Shown: one piece after another, positions 36,145 to 47,891 of the stretch
Numbering within the stretch: the first letter of the stretch is position 1
How the letters are laid out: each line of letters starts with the position of its first letter
NCBI RefSeq assembly: GCF_026914265.1
Contig: NC_069135.1
Location: 38,955,946 to 39,019,945 of the forward strand
From: Mya arenaria
Lineage: Eukaryota; Mollusca; Bivalvia; Myida; Myidae
Reading direction: 5' to 3'
Length of the DNA stretch: 64,000 nucleotides
Notes under the pieces: generated by a model
Told to the model about the DNA's origin: nothing
The model's database searches: none
The model's input: only the letters and a program-made list of their open reading frames with translations
Made by a program: the position numbers and the translations under genes

Positions 36145-36265
36145 TTTTTTAAGAGTGGTCTAGAAGTACAGGTTTCGACCTCTCAACCAAGAGATTGTGT
36201 GTTTGATCCCCACCATGGTGAGAGTGGTGTAGTGGTATAGGTGTTGAGTTTCAACCAAGACCTTG
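36145..36265 (+). mobile_element. tRNA-like SINE with two A-box motifs
   Basis: GAGTGGTCTAGAAGTACAGG (A box TGGTCTAGAAG) is followed by GTTTGATCCCC (B-box-like). A second GAGAGTGGTGTAGTGGTATA (A box TGGTGTAGTGG) lies directly after it. This looks like a dimeric or re-inserted tRNA-derived SINE. From 36265 to 38205 I see no supported gene, only AT-rich sequence. Confidence 0.5.
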
Positions 36266-38204
36266 ACAATAGGAAGTGCAAAAATGTGGTCATCGTGAAC
36301 TTCGAGTATTTCATTATTATTTACGCTACTGGAACAATAGTTATGATTTTATATTTGTAGCGAGCTCCACCATAGCAATTTTCTGCCGAAACAATTGCCT
36401 TATAATGTAAGAGATAACATTAAATTTTATTTTTGTCTTTCTGTTTTACTGAAATTATAAATTCTAGTGCTTCTTTGTCAAATGTTATTGAGAATACGCC
36501 AAGGAAGTAAGAACTTAATGGAACAAGTCTGCAAAACCTGGGTCTACTCCCGTATTCAATTAATTGTTCCTCAGCTTTGATTTCGTGTCGTATTCTACCG
36601 TAGATAACCATGTCACAGGAAGGTAATACACGAAAGAATAGCCCCTACTAATAGTTCCTAAAAGTTTGAATTATGGTATTGATTAATGTTTGTGTTAAAC
36701 GTGTATTTCGTTTTATTAAGTTTAAATTCATTGCCAGTGAAGTGTATTATAAAATTAAAATATTTAAGATTTCCGAGAGTAGTCATAAAGTTCACTACGA
36801 GATCTACTTGCAGCGTAGTAAAATTGTGTAGATTTCTGACTTTGTAAACTGTCTTGTACATCCGAGGTTGTATACGATGGAAAATGGTCGAGAAGATCCG
36901 AATGGAATATGCAGATGTTTGGACTGATAACAATTAGAGTGGTAACGGACGTTAACTATAAGTTCCAGGTAACTGGCTACTAAGAAATCAAACATCATTC
37001 TAAAAATCGCATAATATAGATATATGAAATAGATTTTCATTGAACACATGTATGTTGAACACATGTATGTTAAGAACAGATCAGCAGAAACAATTTATTA
37101 AGACTGACTTGTACAAAGTACATCGTCTACAAATCATACTATATAAGTGTTATAAGTCAAGCTGAAGATACACCGTTAATGGGTGTGTAACAATGTTGGT
37201 CAAAAGTAATAACAAAACATTATAATTTAGAATAGTTATAGATGGAGGTTTAACTTAACATTAATTAAGGCTATATATGAATCAAAATCAAATTTTAACA
37301 ATCATTTTACATATTTTTATAAACGATGATAGACACTATACTTATACTTAAAACAAGTTTCTTGTAGAATAAATTCTGTAAATACAACGTCTCTATCATC
37401 GTTTTCAATTTAAAATACGAAAGAAATTAGGCAGTTGAAAAGAATGAGCGCACCCTTCCATTTTATTTTAAAAAAGTCCCTGAAAAAACTAAAGTGTATT
37501 TTTTGCCTAACGCATGGTGTAGACGCGTTATCATAGTCGATTATCAGAAATGTAATTTACTTATCCAAAAATAAAATATCTGAAGGTTTTGTTGTTCAAG
37601 CTTAGTGCAAGCTGTTGTGAACAGCTAGCTAGTATTTATTGACGAAAAAATGTTTTCGTATGTATTGTCGGTGGTATAAAAGGTGGTAATACAGATTTTC
37701 TTTCTCCCCTCACTTAAATGTTCAATTTTGCATGTGTATTTGACAATGGCCGTCCGCCTAAAACAAAATATATATACAGCATAGATCAAATATGAATTAA
37801 TGTAGAATTGTAGATGCGTATCAATAAACATGTAAATCAGTCATAAATCAGTGATTTCATAAAGGCACTTTTTATACGTTTATACCAGGTTCGTGTGCTT
37901 AACATAGCATCTTAAACCGGTCAATTTTTAACACCAAAAAAAAACACAAAACATTTTAGCATATTTTAATTACTTTTAGATACAGGAAGAGATTATGGAG
38001 AACTAGATATCGTTTGTGTACCCCATTGTGTGATCGTTGGTGAGAAATAATCAATAATGGACATAAAATTTATACTTTTGGACTGTAGACGAACAAAATA
38101 GGGCCAACTACTGGTTATTTTTAACCTGCATACCTAGTATGAAGTTCCTGGTTCCATGTATGCAGTTCCTGATGGGAGCAGTCGTTAGTCATTCAGCGGA
38201 AAAC

Positions 38205-38530
38205 CTTTTTTTCCCTCAAGGTCACTGCGACCTTTTGGTATTGAGCGGAAAGCATGATTCATCTGAAGGTCGACGCCAACATATCGTGACCAACTGAAGG
38301 TCACCACATTTGACCTACGTGTACCGCTCTAAAATCAATATGTGTCATGTACTGGACATTACCAACTTGCATACCATGTATGAAATCCTTGGTGCGAAGG
38401 ATCTTCAAATATTGATGAAATCACTGTTTTTTTCAACTCAAGATCACTGCGACCTCCACCTTTGACCTCAAAATCAGTCATCTACTGGTCATGATCAACC
38501 TGCACACCAGATATGAAGCTCATATGTCTT
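38205..38530. repeat. Mollusc-type AGGTCA-rich dispersed repeat
   Basis: Contains CAAGGTCACTGCGACCTTTT, GAAGGTCACCACATTTGACC and CTCAAGATCACTGCGACCTC, with 'catctactggtcatgatcaacctgcacacc' phrases. These match the repeat at 57600-58190 in order and wording. A decayed further copy is likely at 41340-41560. Confidence 0.6.
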
Positions 38531-38669
38531 AGTGTTCTTAAATCATTTAGCGGAAACGATGTGTGCTGTATGGACTGACTGGCGAACAGGGCAAAAACAA
38601 TATGCTTCCCCCATTCGTTGTAACTCCTTCAACCATCTCGTCACCTCTCTCGGGTTAACCTTCCCTTTC

Positions 38670-40190
38670 CAATGAAACACACCTACCACTTCAACCGTCT
38701 CGTCACCACTCGTATGTCAACATTCCCTATTCAATGCAACACTCCTACCCCTTCAACCTTTCTCATCACCCCTCTTGGGTCATCCTTCCCTAATCCATGC
38801 AACATTCCTACCCCTTCAACCTTCCTCGCCACCACTCTTGGGTCAACCTTCCCTAATCCATGCAACACTCTTACCCTTTCAACCTTCCTCATCACCACTC
38901 TTGTGTCAACCTTCCCTATTCCATGCAACACTCCTACTCCTTCAACCTTCTTCATCACCACTCTTGTGTCAACCTTCCCTAATCCATGCAACATTCCTAC
39001 CTCGTCAACCTTCCTCCTCACCCCTATTGTGTCAACCTTCCCTATTCCATGAAACACACCTACCCCATCAACCTTCCTCATCACCGCTCTCGTGTCAGCC
39101 TTCCCTAATCCATGAAACACTTCTACCCTATTAACCTTCCCCATCACCGCTCTCGTGTCAACTTTACCTATTCGATGAAAGACTTCTACCCCTTCAACCT
39201 TCCTCATCACCGCTCTCGTGTCAACCTTCCCTATTCCATGAAACACTTATATCCTTTCAACCTTTCTCGTCATCCTTCTCGTGTCAACCTTCCCTATCCC
39301 ATGAAACACTCCTACCCCATTATCTTTTCTTATCAACGCTCTCGTGTCAACCTTCCCTTTTCCGTGAAACACTTCTATCCCTTTAACTTTCCTCATCACC
39401 TCTCTCGTGTCAACCTTCCCTATTCCATGAAACACTTATATCCCTTTAACCTTCATCATCACCCTTTTAGGGTCAACCTTCCTTATTCCATGAGACACAC
39501 TTACCCCATCAACCTTTCTTATCACTGCTTAAAGTTTCAATCTTCCCTATTCAATGAAGCACTGCTACCCATTCAACCTTTCTCATTACCCCTCTTATGG
39601 CAACCTTCCCTATTCCATGAACCACTCCTGTCCCTTCAATCTTCCTCATCACTCCTCTGGTGTCAGCCTTGCCGATTCGATGAACACTCCTACCCCTTCA
39701 ACCTTCCTTCTCAAACCTCTCTTGTCAACCTTCCCCATTCCATATAACACTCCTTCTCCTTCAACCTTCCTCATCAAACCTCTCTTGTCAACCTTCCCTA
39801 TTCCATGAAACACTTCTACCCCTCCAACCTTCCTCATCAAACCTCTCTTGTCAACCTTCCCTATTCCATGAAACACTCCTACCCCCTTCAAACTTCCTCA
39901 TCAAACCTCTTTTGCCAATCTTCCCTTTTCCATGAAGCACTCCTACCCATTCAACCTTCCTCATCACACCTCTTGTGTCAACCTTCCCCTTTTCCATGAA
40001 GCACTCCTACCCCTTCAACCTTCCTCATCAAACCTCTCTCGTCAAAATCCCCACTCCATGAAACACTCCTACTCCTTCCACCTTCCTCATCAAACCTCAC
40101 TTGTCAGCCTTCCCTATTCCATGAAATACTCCTACCCCTTCAACCTTCCTTATCACCCCTCACGTATCAACCTCTATTCCATGCCACATT
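38670..40190. repeat. 63-bp minisatellite
   Basis: About 24 units of 'caaccttcctcatcaccact' plus 'ctcgtgtcaaccttccctat' plus 'tccatgaaacactcctacccctt'. Unit starts at 38818, 38881, 38944 and 39007 give a period of 63 (21 codons). This explains the open frames on both strands (171 aa minus, 211 aa plus). CT/GA strand asymmetry is strong. Not considered coding. Confidence 0.95.
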
Positions 40191-40386
40191 GCAAATTACG
40201 CTCTGACCCCGTCAAAATAGTGGGAATGGTCAATATTTACGGTTCCTGATCAACGTCATTACTATATTATGTATATAATTATTGAATGCCCATCGGCATT
40301 TTAACAGTGGTGCGGCCATAGGATATTTAAGGTGGGACGTCATATGGCGGTTCATCGTGCTTCTCCGTTTTTTCTTTGAGGATGGT

Positions 40387-40643
40387 CACATGTAAGCGCA
40401 ATATTTTCATGCATAATCTAGAGAGATATTTATATAAAAGGGAGAAGTCCTGCAGCACTTTGTGTTTTCCACCACGCTCGAGCAGTTTTGGTATATCCTG
40501 AGTAGTGTCAAGAGCATCGCTCCTTTGTTTTTGAGCGTCACCAAAAATAGGTTTAACATGTGCCCATAACAATGTGTGTACATTTCTCTAGGTTCTCCAT
40601 CCCTTACATGTGTAGCAACGCATTTCTTCATCCGTTCATTCAT
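40387..40643 (-). pseudogene. hAT-type (ZMYM1-like) transposase fragment
   Basis: Minus-strand translation gives KKCVATHVRDGEPREMYTHC followed by YGHMLNLF, then in a second frame GDAQKQRSDALDTTQDIPKL followed by LERGGKHKVLQ. The 'YTHCYGH.LNL...DALDTT.EI.KL....KR...L' order is characteristic of the RNase-H-like middle part of ZMYM1-type hAT proteins. One frameshift lies near 40545. There is no zinc finger or dimerisation region, so this is only a fragment. Confidence 0.6.
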
Positions 40644-40891
40644 TCATCGAACGTTCGTTCATTCAGGGTCGCCGGATCCGATTGACATTGGGGCGGCAGA
40701 GGGAAGTAAGGTAAGTTTGGGTTATCATTACTAAATAGTGCTTTCTGGTTAAATTCTTACAAATATAGACAACATTTTATTTTGTATTTTTGAATACATG
40801 TACGTTCATACCGAAAGTAATGTTATACCTGTTGCCTTACAACCTTACAAATAGAAGTATTTCTTCTATTGATTGTCTAGTTTTCATGATT

Positions 40892-41234
40892 CTTTAAGCT
40901 GCACTCTCACAGATTGAACGTTTTTACAACTTTTTTTTGTCTTGGAACGAACAAAAATGCATGGAAACCAGTTATATTACACTGCTGACAAAAAATAAGA
41001 TCACAGATTTTTATTTTAACTTCAAAAATTGATGTTTTATGCGTTTTTCTTGAACCGTTAGTAACGGTTTAAGCCATAAAACATTAATTTTCGAACGTAA
41101 ATATGAATATCTGCGATCTGATCTTTTGTCAGCAATCTTTTATCATTGGTTTGCAGATATTTATGCAAAAATTTGCTCTTTCCAAGACAAAAATAAGTGG
41201 TAAAAACGGTATATCTGTGAGAGTTCAGCTTTAA
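40892..41234. mobile_element. Palindromic MITE family A, complete copy
   Basis: Left end TTTAAGCTGCACTCTCACAG, right end CTGTGAGAGTTCAGCTTTAA (inverted). Internal arms GTCTTGGAACGA and TCTTTCCAAGACAAAAAT are also inverted, around the central AACCGTTAGTAACGGTTT. No coding capacity; the minus-strand frame inside is a by-product. Related copies: 7330, 21202, 26335, 59470 and 59820. Confidence 0.8.
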
Positions 41235-42100
41235 ACTCAGACAATACAATATCAAAACATATAAATCCATAAAACACAATCCTTACAATTATACCTTATA
41301 CCTTATACAACTGGAATTGCTCAAATCAGATGTTTTTCCTATCGCCGATTGTTTTTTTTCAATTCAAGGTCCTCATGTTCACGAGCTAAAACAATAGAGG
41401 TTATTTACTAACAATAATTAATGTGCATACCAAGTTTGAAGATTAAATACAAAGTCTTCAAAAGATATCGTGTGAAAACTGAAGTGTGACCCTGAAGTTG
41501 AAGGACAAAGAGATCACCATTAAAACATTTCGGAACGTTTTGCCTTTAGTAGAAGTATAATGACTTATTAAAGTGGCTTACCATGCAAAATAGCCAACCA
41601 ACTCATCAACCGGTATATGGGCGGGCAATAAACAACTCTTTTTATTCAACATAATGATCAATACAAAGTAAATTGTAAACAGAAATGCCAGGGCTAAACC
41701 TGAGTTGATGAGGAAACCACTTCAAATCTGATTACGTCAGTTTTTTTGTAACAATTCATACTATACGAATATAATCCCAATTGAGGTAACATGTTTCTGT
41801 TCAAAGATCTTTATTCAGAGCAAAATACTTTTTGCCATGATAATCAAATGAACAAATTATCATGTTTAAAAACGATCATTACACTGGGGCAGCTACAGGT
41901 AGTGTTCAAATGCAAAATGTTGGTGATCATCAATATTAACCATTATAAATAAAACTTAAATTGGATGATGCACTCAGATGAGCCCATGTGTTCATGACAT
42001 ATGTTGACCTATTGGCAATAAAATAAGAAGGGATTAACTAATGACTATTTGACACGTTGAAATTTCTTCCGAAACAATTATATTTGGGGACGTGAAACGC
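41235..42100. other. Gene-free stretch with a decayed AGGTCA-type repeat
   Basis: 41340-41560 has 'tcaattcaaggtcctcatgt' and 'gtgcataccaagtttgaaga' phrases of the AGGTCA-rich repeat family. From 41560 nothing is recognised until the upstream region shared with TRIM-like copy 2 begins at about 42084. Confidence 0.4.
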
Positions 42101-42283
42101 TACAACTGAGTGTCATTTGAAACATCCGGCCATTTTATATCGAAAACTAAATTGGTGGTATATGGACGGTTTATATCTTATTTATTTAACAACATTTAAC
42201 TACGCTGCAAGCAGATCGCGTAGTAATTTCAATTGAACAGGAAACCTTAATAAATTTACACTTGGAATCCAAATTAGATATGC

Positions 42284-42533
42284 CACTAGCGGATCCAAGA
42301 ACTCCCTCCCCCTTTCAAATCGTCCAAGTTTACTTTTTAATTCGATATAGGAGAAAAAAGGTAATGTAATAAGCTCAAAACGCACAATTTCGGGCTACAA
42401 ATTGTTAAAAAAGATCGAGGTACCCTGAAACACCCCTGCCAACACTTTAAACCAACTAAATTTCTATTCTGAGGGAGGGTTGCAAGTCAAAAGGTTATGC
42501 ACCCTCAGACATCGAATCTTGGACCCGCCCCTG
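42284..42533 (-). mobile_element. hAT-like MITE (family B), second copy, inverted
   Basis: 250 bp, reverse complement of the element at 3788-4043 (starts CACTAGCGGATCC, ends GGACCCGCCCCTG). It interrupts sequence homologous to the upstream region of TRIM-like copy 2 (about 16487), which lacks it. Confidence 0.65.
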
Positions 42534-43673
42534 AACGCCTTAAAACACTTAACGGGCAATCGATTTGAACTTACAAAATACATATTAAACACTTCACTTG
42601 ATACTATTATTTAAAACTTCACAAACTTCTTCTTCGGTGTGGTATGTGGTGACCATTACCATCTGTGTTGTCCTGTGTGCGTCGCCGTGCATCACAGGTA
42701 TGTAAGATATATGACAACCTTAAGGTACACAACAATGGTTCATGCATTTTTTTTATTATACTGTATGCATTATAAGGTTAAACTCATCTGACTTTTAAAC
42801 AAAACAAAGCTTACGATTTGTGTTTATTTAAGAAATATCAGCCTTTATAAATATTTTTTTTTATTTGATAGCTACGTGCCACAAATTCCCCAGATAAAAA
42901 AGTACAAAATGTCAATTATATTGTTTATCCGTATACCCATCATATGCCCTTTAGATTTTGATCGTTTGAATAAAAAATGAGTTAAATATTATCATGCATT
43001 GTTCGCATCAACCACAGGTTTGAAGGAAAAAAACGTCATTATAAAGGCGCCCAACATAGGTTGATGCAAAAATATTTTTTCTAGAATTGTTTTTGAACGT
43101 ATTTGACTTTTATAAAAAAAAAAGCTTATAATGTACATGTGTATGTGTATGATGTGTACATTTTACAATAATATTAGTCTTTGAACATGCAAATGGGGAT
43201 TTCAATTAATAGCTACGTGGCCACAAATTCTCCAGTTTTAAAAATCATATATCGCGTACAGAAAGAGCCGGGATATGATTTCACAAGCAAACGATCAACT
43301 TCGTGGCATATTAACCACCAAGAGTTACATTGTAACATTTCAAGCCAATAACCTTAAAGAAGAACTTCAGTAAAGACGTTTGGAGCGATTGAAGAACAAA
43401 CTGTTATGACCAAACAGCCAGAAGATCCCCTTTCCGATCCAAACCACATCTTCAGAGTTGCAAGGAGTACAAGGGGGTGAACGTGAAGATAAGTTATGAA
43501 AAATATCAACGTTTTATTTATAGCGTATGTGAATTGCCTGCTGGAGAGTTTGTCATAGCAGACCAATAAAATTGTAAAATGAAGCTCCTGGACCAGTGTG
43601 CTTGACTATTGTGTCCTGGGAAAACCATGTGACGTGTGCCACACTGACGGAATTGAAGCGGCCGTTTATGTTA

Positions 43674-44197
43674 ACAATACAATACAATTCAATAGTTGTT
43701 TATTTCGCATAAAAAACTTACAAAGTTTATAGCGATTTAACAAACAGGATGGTAGTAAAAGTATAACATTTTCAGAGGAAAACAAACTGTGATATTAGCA
43801 TTTAGCATGTGTAAGATATAATGCATTTTATAAAGTAAAATAATTTTTGTACAAAAAAATAAGTCAAGTTCTTCTTTTCATTGCCAAATATATGTATTTC
43901 GAAATACCGATTAAAGCCGTTCTTGATATTAAAGACATTCATTTTTCAAATCTGTATAAAGAAGGCCATCTACAATAATAAGTCTTAAAATATTTCAAAC
44001 GTAAATCTTTATATGCTGGACATACTAATAAAAAATGATACTCTGATTCTATAACTTGCATATTACAATACACACACAATCTTTGTTCTCCAGGGGTATT
44101 ATTGTATCTCCCTATTTCAATGGCCAAATTATGAGCAGACACCCTGAATTTCGTTAAGGCGATTCTATATTTCAAAATATTAAGGTTATCAAAATAT
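43674..44197 (-). mobile_element. 5'-truncated LINE end (about 0.5 kb)
   Basis: The minus-strand frame 43939-44175 contains FRVSAHNLAIEIGRY, then RLCVYCNMQVIESEYHFLLV and CPAYKDLR, the Cys-rich tail typical of many LINE reverse transcriptase proteins. Its 3' end on this strand is an ATTGT-type microsatellite tail (seen as AACAATACAATACAATTC on plus). It sits inside the propeller exon of TRIM copy 3. TATGTT and TATGGTT at the edges may be an imperfect target duplication. Confidence 0.7.
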
Positions 44198-44609
44198 GGT
44201 TTACAGTCTAAATGCTGATAGAGGAAAACTTTATTTCATTTATGCTACGAAAGGAAAACTCGTTACTACGAGGAAGTTAAGCTTCACCCATGGATGTTTT
44301 GCCGCAGCGCATCATAGTGGCCAGCTTCACATCTGCTCTGGTAACGCGCTGTACGTCTACACGACGGGTGCGTATTATCAACGATCGTACGAAAAATCGT
44401 ATCGTAAGTGTTTACGACAGGTTTACGATTTAAGCTACGAGCGTCTTATCAAGCCTGTCGCAAGTATATCAATATTTCGTAACCTTACGATTATCGTACG
44501 CATGCGCAGTTAAAGCGAGCACTTCAAACGGAGGTATTTTATCTGATGTTTGTTGTCTGCTGTCTGTTTTCACTTTGACGTAAACAAGTTGTAAAAGTTC
44601 TGTCAGAGG

Positions 44610-44737
44610 ATGTCTTTAAGCGGAAAGGAAAAGAAACGAGGGCCAAACAGGACGCTAGATGAAAGAAATACTCTTATAGAGCTATGCCGGGCCAGTACAA
44701 ACTCTCTCAAAATGAACTGGGGAGAAGTGGCTGACAG
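44610..44737 (+). CDS. Harbinger Myb/SANT-like accessory protein, first exon only
   Basis: ATG 44610: MSLSGKEKKRGPNRTLDERN, then TLIELCRASTNSLKMNWGEV, ending ADR at an ACAG|GTTTTT donor. PIF/Harbinger elements carry a second gene for a Myb/trihelix-like DNA-binding protein that helps the transposase reach the nucleus and the ends. The charged start and the E..LIELC...NW.EVA pattern fit this. Following exons are absent. Confidence 0.5.
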
Positions 44738-45349
44738 GTTTTTCCTTTTGTTTATTTGTTTACTTAAAAAAAGTTCTTAGGTTTGATGCATTGACCTATC
44801 ATGATTCTAATTGTTCTTCCAAGGGTTTCCAAATAGATAAACAAATGCCAGCGGAACTCTTGTATATAATACATGGCTTACGTATTCAGTCATATAGCCA
44901 TTACCTTCAACGACGAGGTGTTCATGACGGAAGAATCATGCTGCGACCCAGGCCACTTGGCGACAATGTCGATGAACCTAATATATATTAGGAAAAGGGC
45001 TAAAACTATGTCAAAATGCAATGAGTAAATATTAAGGTCGACAATAACAGAATGCCGATAGATGATCTCATTACCTAGATACATAGATAATAATCAAATA
45101 AAACGATTAACCTTCTGTCGTGGCTACATGTAGCCATCACATTTATAGCATGGAATCATTTCCGGCATATGTAGGCTTCGCCACTGTCTTTCGGGGAAAT
45201 GATAGGGACGAGTGTTCCGTCTACTGCACCTATATTAAAATACATCAAGTAAATAACAGATTGGTGTGCAGCTTTCATCAGAGAATGATCTTTTCCCGTC
45301 GGACCATTTTTCAATTTCAATTCAAATTATTGAAATAAGTTCCTGAAAC

Positions 45350-47891
45350 AAATTTACAGTTTTGAACACTGTTGCTCCTGTTAAGGAAGTCAGACTAAAA
45401 CAAAGAAGTGAACCATGTTTAGGTTCTAACATTCTGGAACTCATCAGTCAAAGGGATGCTTTTTATTTCAAATTCAAAAAATACAAACAGAAGGAGATGT
45501 TAGATAAATATCGTTTTTACAGAAACCTTGTTCAAAAAGAAGTAATTAAGGCCAAATCGGAATATATGTCGAACAAGCTGGAAGAAAATAAAAATGATCC
45601 AAAAAAGCTGTGGTCAGATTTAAAAAATCTTGGATATAGTAGTAAAAGTAAATCTTCTCCAAATATTGTTTTGAACATTGATGATGAAAATTGTTTTGAA
45701 CCATGTAATATTGCAAATCACTTTAATACTTTTTTTTACTACTGTAGCCTCAACTTTAGTAAAAAAACTACCTTTGCCCTTCAATTTGTTTAACTATGAG
45801 TCTGACTGTTTTAAACGATTTTATAAAGATAGAAATCCTGACTCTGTTAAATTTAAACTTCACACTGTTAGTGAAGAATACATTTACAAGGAACTATGTA
45901 AACTAAATTGTTCAAAAAGCACAGGGTTAGATAACATTCCTGCAAGATTTTTAAAAGATGCTGCACCATTTTTAAAGATACCAGTAACATTTCTGATAAA
46001 CAGTTCTATCACAAGTAACATTGTACCATCTGAACTCAAAAATGCTAAAGTTAAACCATTGTTTAAGAAAAACAACAGATCTGATGTTTCAAACTATCGA
46101 CCTGTAAGCATACTATGTATAGTTTCAAAAATCTTAGAAAGAGTTGTATACAACCAACTAGAATCTTTTCTTGTTAAACATGGATTATTATACGAACTTC
46201 AGAGTGGTTTTAGATGTAACTATTCAACTGACTCCTGCCTAATTCATTTGACCGACCATATAAAAGAACAAAATTCCAAAGGTCTATATACAGGAATGAT
46301 TATGCTGGATCTTCAAAAGGCGTTTGATACCGTAGATCACAAAATTCTATGTCAGAAGTTAAAAGAAATTGGTGTGGATTCAATTGAGTGGTTTCAATCA
46401 TATTTATCTGGACGTAAACAAGTTGTCAATGTAAATAATACAACGTCTGAATTCATGAACATCTCTTGTGGCGTTCCTCGAGGAAGCATACTTGGACCGT
46501 TGCTGTTTTTATGCTATGTCAATGATATGAGTATAAGCATAAGTGAAAAATGTAAATTAATATTATATGCAGATGATAGTGCTATCCTTTTCTCACACAA
46601 AGATCCGTCTGTTATTAGTAATGTACTCGGCAAGGAACTTGAAAACTGTAGTAAGTGGTTAGTTGACAACAAACTGTCTTTGCATCTTGGAAAAACAGAA
46701 TGTATTTTATTTGGGTCTAAAAGAAAACTAACAAAAGTTGATAGCTTTAATTTAAACTGCAATGGCCATATCATAAAACCTAAACAATCTGTTAAATATC
46801 TTGGAAATATACTGGACAATGATCTCAGTGCTGCATCTATTGTTAACAATATTGTCAGTAAAGTTATTTCTAGGCTATTTTTTTTATATAGACAAAATCG
46901 TTTTTTAGATATAAATCTAAGAAGATGTAACTCCTTAATACAATGTCATGTTGACTATGCATCGACATCTTGGTACAGTGGTATATCTAAACAATTCAAG
47001 AACAGATTACAGGTCACTCAGAACAAAGTTGTCAGATTTATTTATGGCTATGATTGTAGAACTTCCCTGAAAGTCTCGGCTTTCAGTGATATTGGATGGC
47101 TAAATATAGAAAATAGGATAAAGCAACTACGACTAAACCATGTACATAAAATCTTTAATAGCAAATGCCCATCATACTTACATGAACATTTTACTTTAGT
47201 CTCATCAACACATTCTTACAACAGTAGACATAGTGCTGGAAATTTTAAAGTGCCACAGGCTGACAGTTTTATATTAAATACTTTCTTTAATCAAGCAATC
47301 CACGACTGGAACAGTCTTCCAATTAAGTTAAAATAATTGAAAAATAACAATACTTTTAAAAAAGAAGTGAAATCACATCTCATTGTTGGTATGAAATGTG
47401 CAGAAATGGAAGATTTCCTATTTTATTAATTGTTATTCATTTAATCTTGCATATCAGTCCAAAGATTTTTGTCATATTATGCTAAAGTGTCATATGGTTT
47501 TAACAGTCGGTTGCATTATAACTGTAAGTAAGTTCGATATCAAACATTTAATCATTCTTTAACTGGTCAAGAGTCCATGCATGTTATTTTTGTATAAGTA
47601 AACCTAATTTAAACGGCTTACAACTGAGATCTTGGCAAATAATTATATTTGTCATAAGGACCCCATTGGAAATAAGTTGAATAACTTTAATGGGTTATCT
47701 TGTGTTATATATTTGTCACATTAAATAAAATCTTTGTTAACGCACGTATGTATCCAAAGCATTCTAATGATGTTGTGCTTTAGTATAGATATCATCACTA
47801 ATACTTTGTTAATCAGTCTGTGTTATAACTTTATGAGATATTTGGTTTGTTACTATGACATATATATGCACGAATAAATCTATCTATCTAT
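45350..47891 (+). mobile_element. 5'-truncated LINE with reverse transcriptase, inserted in Harbinger
   Basis: Starts abruptly in a region encoding VAPVKEVRLKQRSEPC and carries no endonuclease. The reverse transcriptase has PVSILCIVSKILERVV, MLDLQKAFDTVDHKIL, CGVPRGSILGPLLFL and the LYADDSAIL active site. It ends in a (ATCT)n tail at about 47876-47891. It lies in sense opposite to the Harbinger transposase, in its intron 3. Jockey/CR1-like class by motif, exact clade not settled. No clear target duplication seen. Confidence 0.85.
45362..47429 (+). pseudogene. LINE reverse transcriptase frame (one frameshift, one stop)
   Basis: Frame 1 (45362-45793) and frame 2 (45678-47336) overlap. The shift lies in a run of eight T at 45730-45737, after CNIANHFNTFF. 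A TAA at 47334-47336 precedes a further conserved tail (LKNNNTFKKEVKSHLI) ending at 47429. Only two breaks in about 690 codons suggest a fairly young insertion. All catalytic Asp of the polymerase (AFD, YADD) are present. The endonuclease is missing. Confidence 0.8.

Noticed and set aside
38672-39747. Long frames of 126-211 aa on plus and 171 aa on minus
   Set aside because: They come from a 63-bp tandem repeat that is open on both strands by period alone.
40407-41279. Minus-strand frame 41058-41279 as a gene
   Set aside because: It is inside a palindromic MITE. Only the 40387-40643 frames show real transposase similarity.
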